From positions 372,001 to 436,000 of the forward strand of contig OX465111.1 of NCBI GenBank assembly GCA_949987565.1: 64,000 nucleotides of DNA, read 5' to 3'. The notes beneath the pieces were generated by a model that saw only the letters and a program-made list of their open reading frames with translations, made no database searches and had not been told where the DNA came from. Shown in pieces: positions 1 through 12,200 of the stretch. The stretch comes from Luidia sarsii (taxonomy: Eukaryota; Echinodermata; Asteroidea; Paxillosida; Luidiidae). The position numbers were made by a program, and so were the translations under genes. Position 1 is the stretch's first letter. Each line of letters starts with the position of its first letter.

Positions 1-159
1 TAGCTAGACCAGTTTATGCTCAGTAAAATGATTTGCCCAATTTCCTGATTATAAAACAAATTCACCTGCTATATAGGTACATGGCAGGTTCACCACCTGT
101 TCTTCAAGCTGATGAATATCTCTAGCATAACTGTGAGGATGCAATGAAGGAAGATTTAC

Positions 160-213
160 CTCTTTGCCTGGTGCTCCACCACTACCTGGGTATCCTGCAA
201 CACCGGCACGACC
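160..213 (-). CDS. Collagen exon 22: triple helix, 54 bp; last exon in window
   Basis: Six triplets, [18 protein letters not shown]. The donor GTAAAT at 153-159 shows the gene continues past the window start. Confidence 0.9.
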
Positions 214-3200
214 CTACACAGACAACCAAAGAGCAAGACTGACTGACAGATTACCGTGCTTTTGGGGTGAAAAGGATGGCTACAGTTTTAAAAGGATCAT
301 TTATACACTCAAACAAATATAGGAATAACTGACTGGGAACTTTCTGAATAAAGAAAACTTTGACTGGACCAGGACTTGAACCTGAGACCTGTGCTTTTGT
401 GTTTATACATGTAGTAACTTTTTTTGTTTCTAAAACTCAGGGAAATGTAACCCGTTACCTTTGGAGCTTAATTATGCACAAGTTCTTAGCAACAAGTTCA
501 TAGCAAGGGAGGTAATGTGAAAACCTTGATGATAACAAGATTGCTGACCATACTTCATTTGGTACTTATCTCGCTCAACTTGTCTTCAAATATTGGGTGT
601 TCAGCTCAGGATAGGAGTGGAATTTTGGCTGGCAACCTGGTTTTATTGGGTGAGGTTTTTCAAGCTTAAGCACACTTTGGTGCTTAAGCAGTTCTTGGCC
701 CCAGTAGACTACAATCTATATGAATCTGGGCCCAATTTCATAGAGCCGCTTAAGCGTGAAAATCTGCTAAGCAGGAAAAGTCTTCCTCGTGTAAGCAGGA
801 TTACAAGCTGCCCTGCAATGTGATGTCCATTGCTTTTGACTTGTATTCCACTCTTCTTTACTTAGCATGAAACAAAAGTGAAGTTTGGGTTGGCCAGGGG
901 ATCCTGTGGCTCATGAGTTTTTGCGCTTAAGCACATTTTGGCGCTTAAGCGGTCTCTATGCAATTGGCCCCTGTCCTGTAAACTGAAAGGCATTGACTAG
1001 CTGCACTGTCTTACCCGTCTGCCTTTAGTTCCATTCCTACCAGGGAAGCCATCAAAGCCTGGCATGCCTGGAGGTCCTGGCAAGCCTCTGGAGCCTGGAG
1101 TCCCTTCAAAGCCTGCTTGACCTGGAAGTCCTGGAGCTCCCTGTGGGCCTGGATAACCCTGTGGTCCCTGCCATCAAGATGGGAGACACACACAACCTCA
1201 GCACATACACTAACGAACAACCTCAGCACATACACTAACACTGCCTCACAGTCTCATCACCTAGATTCCAGAGGCTGCACTGAGCAGGAAAGATTCTCCA
1301 GGTCCAAGCACTTTCATCAGGCATATAATTAACAGCAATCATATTTGGAATCCAGCAGTCTCCTGACGATGGGCAGAGTACACACTACCCGAAACGTTGA
1401 GTTACCGGCTCTTTTGAGAGTCACACTCCTTCGTGAAAGAGAAGTGCTACATGGTGTAACCACAAACTTTCCACTTAGTTTCCTTTTGTTTTGCTTAATC
1501 TCATGCTGCCTTTCACTGTGTGATGCTTATGGTTTTGTGTTGTGAGGGTATACACGGTTTAATGAGGCCCATGGCCTTTGCTGTTCCGTGTTACCTAACT
1601 ACCCGGTATGTAAAATCGTAATACGCAGAAACTTGAAAACTGCTCACTGACTAAAATGACCGAAAAGTGAATATCAAAAATTAGGAGGGCCTGATGTTTT
1701 GATCCAAGCAGGACCTTCAATTCTGCCTTTGAGAAAGGTCCTGTGAGACATGCAAGAGAAAACTAAAGTCTGAAATCCAACTCATCTTACCTTGACTTCC
1801 GTTCCATTGTTACCCGGTGTGCCAGGATCTCCAGGTTGACCCTAAAGGTGGAGAAAAAAAGAGAGTAATTCATGGACAGATCAATTATTGGAGTGAAGAC
1901 AAAGAGGATACTCACTGATTGAAAGCACATCAATGATTAGATTCAAATGAATTTATAGGAACTTTTGAAAATGACAAGGGCCTATCCTAACAGGACCTGA
2001 AACCCTCAAAATCTCCAGGTCAATGAGGTCAATGAGTTGAGGTCAATGAAGTCAGTGAGGTCAGTGAGGTGAGGTCAATTAAGTCAAAGAGGTGAGGTCA
2101 ATGAGGTCAGTAAGGTGAGGTCAATGAGGTCAGTGAGCTGAGGTCAATGAGGTCAGTGAGGTGAGGTCAATGAGGTCAGTGAGGTGAGGTCAATGAGGTC
2201 AGTGAGGTGAGGTCAATGAGGTCAGTGAGCTGAGGTCAATGAGGTCAGTGAGGTGAGGTCAATGAGGTCAGTGAGCTGAGGTCAATGAGGTCAGTGAGGT
2301 GAGGTCAATGAGGTCAGTGAGCAATCTGCAAAACACTTGTGTTACTTTAAGAATAATATCTGAACAGAACCTGAAATCTAAATACAAGAAGGTGCCCATC
2401 ATGTAAGATTCTTTGGAAAGATTCTTTGGAAAGATTCTTTGCAAAGAATTTCTCATGACTTCTCATAAATTCAACTCACTTCCTCTCCCATGTCTCCCGG
2501 TATTCCGTCAATTCCAGGAATGCCTCTACCACCACGAGACCCTGGGTAACCAGGGGAACCATCATCTCCTGTATCACCCTACAAGAAATAAAACAAAAAT
2601 AATCAAAATGTGGAGCTGACCTTCCAAACAGCAGATCAATTTCAAGTTGACAAAGGGATAGGTCTACATAAAATAGGATTGGGGGATTGCATTAACTCTA
2701 ATAGATCTCAAAACAAGTTTGGATCCTAGCAGGACCTGCCTTTGAGAAAGGTCCTGCTAGAATGCAAATGTTGAGCCCTCTACTTTTTTGGATATTTACA
2801 TTTTGGTCATTATACTCAGTGACCAGTTTGCAGTATTTTGGGCATATCATGACTCTACAAGATGTTCAATGGGTAGATAGGATTTCTAAACTGATATGAA
2901 GGGGGCTAACTGCATGCTTCTGTGATAATTCAAGTAGTTCACCTGAATGGTTCAGTGAGGTATTCTAAAGATGGGGGAGGTTAACATCAAGCCTCAAACA
3001 TTGAAGAGTGGAATGGAAGCAAGATAAATCATTGCAGTTGAATACATAACACATACGACTTTAAACACCAACAAACCCTTAGAGTTGCCAACAGGTGCAT
3101 CAGTCAATTAATTAGCAATATGAATGAGTTCAATGCACTCACCTTTTGCCCTACTTCACCAGGTGTACCAGGCTTTCCAGCAGGACCACTCTCACCCTAA

Positions 3201-6200
3201 CAGAACATTGCAAGAAAGTATGACAGCAGGAAATCTTGAACAAACAGGTTAAATAGGAGCTACTGCAGATAAAAATCTCTTTGCTTCCAGCGTCCCCACC
3301 CCGGCAAAGACTAGTTGACTATATTGCATCGGAATGACAGCAGGGGTGTGATCCCTGGAGATATACAGCAGTTAATGGTCGAATTGCTTCTGACTGGTGC
3401 CCCCACCCCGGCAAAGACTAGTTGACTATTAGGGAAGGCCACCATCTAAGGGCTGGATAGCTCAGATGGTAAGAGCACTGGTGTGCCAAAGACTAGTTGA
3501 CTATTAGGGAAGGCCACCATCTAAGGGCTGGATAGCTCAGATGGAAGAGCGCTGGTGTGCCAAAGACTAGTTGACTATTAGGGAAGGCCACCATCTAAGG
3601 GCTGGATAGCTCAGATGGAAGAGCGCTGGTGTGCCAAAGACTAGTTGACTATTAGGGAAGGCCACCATCTAAGGGCTGGATAGCTCAGATGGTAAGAGCA
3701 CTGGTGTGCCAAAGACTAGTTGACTATTAGGGAAGGCCACCATCTAAGGGCTGGATAGCTCAGATGGTAAGAGCGCTGGTGTGCCAAAGACTAGTTGACT
3801 ATTAGGGAAGGTCACCATCTAAGGGCTAGATAGCTCAGATGGTAAGAGCACTGGTGTGCCAAAGACTAGTTGACTATTAGGAAAGGCCACCATCTAAGGG
3901 CTAGATAGCTCAGATGGTAAGAGCGCTGGTGTGCCAAAGACTAGTTGACTATTAGGGAAGGTCGCCATCTAAGAGCTGGATAGCTCAGATGGAAGAGCAC
4001 TGGTACGTTAATCCAGAGGTCTTAGGTTCAAGTCCCGGTCCAATCAAAATCTTCTTTGCCAATTTTTCAATTGGTTCCAGTCTTAGTAGACACAGATCTG
4101 CAGATGATGTTATGAGCAATGTCAACAAGAAATATGGCTTATACATTCCTTTGATGTGAAATCGCCTGATTTGTGTGTAAATGTCAGAGACAGCAGAAAA
4201 ATGAGGGAAAGATAGAAAGCTGGGAAATATCAAAGGTAAATTTGTTTTTTCCCTCAAGTTTGGAAACACGAGCTTAAAAGGAAATGCCCACATTATTTTG
4301 TGCAGGTAAACTACAACTCCATAAATAGGCAGTAATTGTGAGGTAGATGACCAGCTGATGAGGATGACCTCATTCAGTGAGTGGACCGGGAGATCATGTT
4401 ACAGTCATTGATGACATGACTACAAGTCTGCAACCATTAAACATTGCCTCCAACAATAGCCAAAACTATTCAATATAGGAAGGTTTGCAGTGACACCATG
4501 CATAAGGTCTGTTAAAGGAAGAGGTGTGGTTCTGTAAAGAACCCGAGTGGTCATGATGACGGCCAGAGCATACTGGTCGAAACGTCGAGTTACCACTCAG
4601 GTTCTTTTCAGAACCACACCTCTTCCTTTAAGAGACCTGATACATGGTGTCACCGCAAACCTTCCTATATTGATTCACCCACCATGCAAAGCCTTAAGTC
4701 TTATTCAAAACTATTCAGCTTGATCATGGAAAGGATACAAAAAAATGACTGGAAAACCTTTCAACATTGATTGAAATAGAAAGAGCAATCTACGATTGTG
4801 ATAAATGATGATGCTGGCCATTTATCTCAAGTGGTAAGCACCTGTGTGTAGGCACCTGTTTTCAATTCTGATAGAAGGAATGGTGAGATGCTGTGGCCTA
4901 CTTACATCGGGCCCTTGAGAGCCTGGTTGGCCAATGGCACCCTTCACGCCTCTATCACCAGGGTAACCTTCCAATCCCGGTACCCCTGGCAACCCTTCCC
5001 GACCAGGATGTCCCTGTCACAATAATATGAGGAAAGACAGAGAAGTCATCCAAAATGCTGACAACTGCTTACAGACCACACTCTCTCAAATTGTACGAAT
5101 CCTAAAAAATAAATGAGTTTGGATCCTAGCAGGACATTTAAACTATAACGAGTTCTAATTGTCTACCTCAAGGTCAAGCTTTAACAAAATATATATACAA
5201 CTATACATTAATTTTGTGAAAAGACAAGATTTAAAATCTCAAAAGTTAGAGGGCCTGACGTTTTGATCCTAGCAGGACCTTTCTCAAAGGCAAATATACG
5301 GGCAACTGATTACAAATTTATCCATGATGAATCGATGAACTAGAGGTGCATCTTTGCAAAACCTTGCCAGCTCTGAAGTCAAATGGTTCAAACAATCCCA
5401 CTACAATGCAGCAATGGCAGATCATCTGCCTGTCTGGTGTATTTGTTCTCAAGCAATTTGCTAAAGCACTCATCAGCACACAGAGCTAACTGGTTGTAAG
5501 ATGAATGACTAGGTGGTTGACTACCTACTGGTGTGACTTACCCTATGTCCTGGAGATCCCCGGTAACCTTGTGGCCCTTCATCACCAAGAGGTCCAAGAC
5601 TACCACGTCTCCCTGGTTGTCCACCAGTCCCATTCCTTCCCTAGAAATCCAATCACAAACAAACAATTACAACCATCTCCCTGGTTGTCTACCAGTCCCA
5701 TTCCTTCCCTAGAAATCCAATCACAAACAAACAATTACAATCATCTCCCTGGTTGTCCACCAGTCCCATTCCTTCCCTAGAAATCCAATCACAAACAAAC
5801 AATTACAGTCATCTCCCTGGATGTCCACCAGTCCCATTCCTTCCCTAGAAATCCAATCACAAACAAACAATTACAATCATCTCCCTGGATGTCCACCAGT
5901 CCCATTCCTTCCCTAGAAATCCAATCACAAACAAACAATTACAGTCATCTCCCTGGTTGTCCACCAGTCCCATTCCTTCCCTAGAAATCCAATCACAAAC
6001 AAACAATTACAATCATCTCCCTGGTTGTCCACCAGTCCCATTCCTTCCCTAGAAATCCAATCACAAACAAACAATTGCAATCATCTCCCTGGATGTCCAC
6101 CAGTCCCATTCCTTCCCTAGAAATCCAATCACAAACAAACAATTACAGTCATCTCCCTGGTTGTCCACCAGTCCCATTCCTTCCCTAGAAATCCAATCAC

Positions 6201-9200
6201 AAACAAACAATTACAATCATCTCCCTGGATGTCCACCAGTCCCATTCCTTCCCTAGAAATCCAATCATAAACAAACAATTACAATCATCTCCCTGGATGT
6301 CCACCAGTCCCATTCCTTCCCTAGAAATCCAATCACAAACAAACAATTACAATCATCTCCCTGGATGTCCACCAGTCCCATTCCTTCCCTAGAAATCCAA
6401 TCACAAACAAACAATTACAATCATCTCCCTGGTTGTCCACCAGTCCCATTCCTTCCCTAGAAATCCAATCACAAACAAACAATTACAGTCATCTCCCTGG
6501 TTGTCCACCAGTCCCATTCCTTCCCTAGAAATCCAATCACAAACAAACAATTACAATCATCTCCCTGGATGTCCACCAGTCCCATTCCTTCCCTAGAAAT
6601 CCAATCATAAACAAACAATTACAATCATCTCCCTGGATGTCCACCAGTCCCATTCCTTCCCTAGAAATCCAATCACAAACAAACAATTACAATCATCTCC
6701 CTGGTTGTCCACCAGTCCCATTCCTTCCCTAGAAATCCAATCACAAGCAAACAATTACAATCATCTCCCTGGATGTCCACCAGTCCCATTCCTTCCCTAG
6801 AGATCCAATCATAAACAAACAATTACAATCATCTCCCTGGATGTCCACCAGTCCCATTCCTTCCCTAGAAATCCAATCACAAACAAACAATTACAATCAT
6901 CTCCCTGGATGTCTACCAGTCCCATTCCTTCCCTAGAGATCCAATCATAAACAAACAATTACAATCATCTCCCTAGATGTCCACCAGTCCCATTCCTTCC
7001 CTAGAAATCCAATCACAAACAAACAATTACAACCATCTCCCTGGTTGTCCACCAGTCCCATTCTTTCCCTAGAAATCCAATCACAAACATTTACAAGCAA
7101 TTCATGACAATCAAGAGATTCATCCAAATCAAGTTAATGATTGACTGTATGATTGGCTGTATGATTGGCTGTATGATTGGCTGCATGATTGGCTGCATGA
7201 TTGGCTGTATGATTGGCTGCATGATTGGCTGTATGATGGCTGTATGATTGGCTGTATGACTGGCTGTATGATTGGCTGCATTATTGGCTGCATGATTGGC
7301 TGTGGGATTGGCTGCATGATGGCTGTGTGATTGGCTGTATGATTGGCTGTATGATTGGCTGCATGATTGGCTGTATGATGGCTGTATGATTGGCTGTATG
7401 ACTGGCTGTATGATTGGCTACATGATTGGCTGTGGGATTGGCTGCATGATGGCTGTATGATTGGCTGTATGATTGGCTGTATGATTGGCTGTATGATTGG
7501 CTTTATGATTGGCTGTATGATAGGCTGCATTATTGGCTGCATTATTGGCTGTATGATTGGCTGTATGATTGCCTGTATGACTGGCTGTATGATTGGCTGC
7601 ATTATTGGCTGCATGATTGGCTGTGGGATTGGCTGTATGATGGCTGTATGATTGGCTGTATGATTGGCTGTATGATTGGCTGTATGATTGGCTGTATGAT
7701 AGGCTGCATTATTGGCTGCATTATTGGCTGTATGATTGGCTGTATGATTGCCTGTATGACTGGCTGTATGATTGGCTGCATTATTGGCTGCATGATTGGC
7801 TGTGGGATTGGCTGTATGATGGCTGTATGATTGGCTGTATGATTGGCTGTATGATTGGCTGTATGGTGGCTGTATGATTGGCTGTATGGTGGCTGTATGG
7901 TGGCTGCTTGATTGGCTGCTTGATTGGCTGTATGATTGGCTGTATGGTGGCTGCATTATTGGCTGTATGATTGGCTGTATGATTGGCTGCATGATTGGCT
8001 GTATGATTCCCTGCATGATGTACTGTATGCTTGGCTGTGTACCTTAGGTCCTGCTGCACCAGGGGGCCCCCTTTGTCCTGGTGGTCCAGCAGACCCTGGT
8101 CCACCTCTCTCTCCTTGCAGTCCAATGGATCCATTCTTTCCCTGCATGGGGGTTCATAGACACAGGATACAGGATGAACCCTAATGAACCACATGGAGAA
8201 CCTCTACTCAAAGCAACACTTGATCACAACAGATTGAATGATGTCATCCCCAAATGTAGCCTACAGCAAATGGTCCACTCTTCAGAGCCTGGTTAGAATG
8301 ATAAACCATGCATATGACAACCATACAACTACCTGATATATGTTACATCTCTACAATGGACCTGATCTATCAAGCATAGCTGAAACATTCTTGATGCCAG
8401 AGAGCAGAAATGTTCAGCAAGGTGCAAAGTATTGGGACCTCCACATTGTGTAGAGATGTGCATTTGGGTCAATGTAGTCAGCGATCTGTATTTGACAGGA
8501 GACAATCAACTCACAGGTGGTCCTGGTCCTAGAGCATGCTGGCCTGGAGTACCTGGAAATCCTGCAGGGCCCTGCCATAGGAATAGAAAATGTGGAATAT
8601 ATTAAACATTTAGCCAATCATGTTTCATATTGTGGAATATATTAAACATTTGGCCAATCGGGTTTCATATTGTGGAATATATTAAAAGTTTGGCCAATCA
8701 GGTTTCACATTGTGGAATATATTAAAAGATTGACCAATCAGGTTTCACATAGTGGAATATATTAAAAGTTTGACCAATCAGGTTTCACATTGTGGTATAT
8801 ATTATACATTTGGCCAATCAGGTTTCACATTGTGGAATATATTAACCATTTGGCCAATCAGGTTTCATGTTGTAGCAGTGCTAGCCCTACCGGTTCTCCT
8901 TTGTCTCCTTTAGGTCCTGAAGGTCCATCATCTCCTGGCTCACCATCTTCCCCTGCCTCACCAGCATCACCTTGTAGACCTGGGAATCCCTGAGCAAACA
9001 ATAGGAGCAAACAATGGTCAGGCCTGCCTCTTGCCACTCACCAATAAGACGTGATCCCACTCTTATTCCACTCCTAGTTTCCCTGCCATTTCCAATGAGG
9101 TTTAGATCTTCACTGAGTGATGAAGACGGCCATGTTCACATCACCAAACCAAACTAGTTCCTGGTTGCCTTTCAAAAATCATCTACTTTTGAAGATTCTT

Positions 9201-12200
9201 GATGAAGAAGTATGGACTATTCACTAACTCTTTTCTCTAGATGCTCTTCACAGCTACATTTCATTGGGCAAGAATTTTGGTTTTCGGTTATCAGCTAGTG
9301 CTATCAGCTAGGGTTAAGTGCTGTCTGTTTTCATTATGACAAATTTTCAACATTATTGGAAGAACTTTCAGTGAAAGTTCTTTATGTGAAGAAAATAGAG
9401 AGCCTTAGACAGTCTCTAGGTGTCGAAAGATTTAAGGATTCAGCATCTCTGGTTATTCTGGGTTAGTTCAGAAGTCTTAAAGTTTCAATATTCAAAGATA
9501 AATACTTCAAAGTCAAAGACGTAATAAGATGTCTAGATGAGCTTGCATCTCAAACTGGTCCATTGAGTATTTCATAATTTAGAATCAGATTATCTTGTCA
9601 AAATCCTTTCTCAAGAGAAACTGTCAATTGGAGTCCAAAGTTTTACCATAAATCCAGGATTTCCTGGAAGACCCGGGTTCCCTCTTAGTCCCTGTAAACA
9701 AAACAAAATCACATTTCAACTGATAAGACAAACTGTCAGAACTACCTGACACGTAAGACAATGTCTTACTAAGACTTCAACATCAAGTCCTCTAACATAG
9801 GTTTCTACATCTCAAGAGTGCCTGAGGGTTGGCCCCCAGTAGGGCATATCTCAAAGGGCAATATCCATCCTGCCTTTGAGAAAGATCCCGCTAGGATGGA
9901 AATGTCAGGCCCATCACAATGTAGAGATTTGCATTTGGCTCAGTAAGCAGCCTGCATCATTGTGTATTTCTTGAAGTTCTATAGACATTAACAGCGTCTT
10001 TCCTTTAAGAAACAATTTTCTGGGCTCACATGCTCTGACCTTAGCAATAAAGGATTTGTTATGAATGCTCAAGACTGAAGCCCCAATGGAGACATGTCTT
10101 ACTGAAGATCAAAGAGTCTATTTATGCTGGAGGCAACAAAAGAATGAAATTGCCACTCACCTGATCACCAATGGCTCCCATTTGACCTATGATCCCAGCT
10201 TGACCTCTGGCTCCTGCCACGCCTGGTGTACCTCCCAGACCTTTCAGTCCTGAATAGCCCTAAGAGAGCAGAGCACAAGCACACACAGGTGCCATACAGG
10301 TGTTAGAGCCGGCTTGAGCATTTTATCTTGGCTGGCAGGTGAACATGTGGGTCTTGCAATGTCACAGAACAACAGTCTCCTGACAACATGGTGAGTTACT
10401 GGCTCTACCATACTCCTTCTATAAGAGATGATGTACATGGTGAGTTACAGGCTCTACCATACTCCTTCTCTAAGAGATGATGTACATGGTGAGTTACCGG
10501 CTCTATTCAGAGCCATACTCCTTCTCTAAGAGATGATGTACATGGTGAGTTACCGGCTCTTTTCAGAGCCATACTCCTTCTCTAAGAGATGATGTACATG
10601 GTGAGTTACAGGCTCTACCATACTCCTTCTATAAGAGATGATGTACATGGTGAGTTACCGGCTCTACCATACTCCTTCTCTAAGAGATGATGTACATGGT
10701 GAGTTACCGGCTCTATTTGGAGCCATACTCCTTCTCTAAGAGATGATGTACATGGTGAGTTACCGGCTCTATTCAGAGCCATACTCCTTCTCTAAGAGAT
10801 GATGTACATGGTGAGTTACCGGCTCTATTCAGAGCCATACTCCTTCTCTAAGAGATGATGTACATGGTGAGTTACCGGCTCTATTCACAGCCATACTCCT
10901 TCTCTAAGAGATGATGTACATGGTGAGTTACCGGCTCTATTTGGAGCCATACTCCTTCTCTAAGAGATGATGTACATGGTGAGTTACCGGCTCTATTCAG
11001 AGCCATACTCCTTCTCTAAGAGATGATGTACATGGTGAGTTACCGGCTCTATTCACAGCCATACTCCTTCTCTAAGAGATGATGTACAAGGTGAGTTACC
11101 GGCTCTATTTGGAGCCATACTCCTTCTCTAAGAGATGATGTACATGGTGAGTTACCGGCTCTATTCAGAGCCATACTCCTTCTCTAAGAGATGATGTACA
11201 TGGTGAGTTACCGGCTCTATTCAGAGCCATACTCCTTCTCTAAGAGATGATGTACATGGTGAGTTACCGGCTCTATTCACAGCCATACTCCTTCTCTAAG
11301 AGATGATGTACATGGTGAGTTACCGGCTCTATTCAGAGCCATACTCCTTCTATAAGAGATGATGTACATGGTGAGTTACCGGCTCTATTCAGAGCCATAC
11401 TCCTTCTCTAAGAGATGATGTACATGGTGAGTTACCGGCTGTATTCAGAGCCATACTCCTTCTCTAAGAGATGATGTACATGGTGAGTTACCGGCTCTAT
11501 TCACAGCCATACTCCTTCTATAAGAGATGATGTACATGGTGAGTTACCGGCTCTATTCAGAGCCATACTCCTTCTCTAAGAGATGATGTACATGGTGAGT
11601 TACTGGCTCTATTCGGAGCCAGACCCCTTCTCTAAGAGATGATGTACATGGTGAGTTACCGGCTCTATTTGGAGCCATACTCCTTCTCTAAGAGATGATG
11701 TACATGGTGAGTTACCGGCTCTATTCAGAGCCATACTCCTTCTCTAAGAGATGATGTACATGGTGAGTTACCGGCTCTATTCAGAGCCATACTCCTTCTC
11801 TAAGAGATGATGTACATGGTGAGTTACCGGCTCTATTCAGAGCCATACTCCTTCTCTAAGAGATGATGTACATGGTGAGTTACCGGCTCTATTTGGAGCC
11901 ATACTCCTTCTCTAAGAGATGATGTACATGGTGAGTTACCGGCTCTTTTCAGAGCCATACTCCTTCTATAAGAGATGATGTACATGGTGAGTTACCAGCT
12001 CTATTCTGAGCCATACTCCTTCTCTAATAGATGATGTACATGGTGAGTTACCGGCTCTTTTCAGAGCCATACTCCTTCTATAAGAGATGATGTACATGGT
12101 GAGTTACCAGCTCTATTCTGAGCCATACTCCTTCTCTAATAGATGATGTACATGGTGAGTTACCGGCTCTTTTCAGAGCCATACTCCTTCTCTAAGAGAT

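Noticed and set aside
3990..4050. Functional tRNA-Asn gene
   Set aside because: A and B boxes are present but stems are mispaired and the sequence continues into a SINE body; many similar copies exist.
7129..8016. 295-residue frame rich in QPI/HTAN/SQSYS, and MIGC frames
   Set aside because: 12-bp satellite read-through in an intron.
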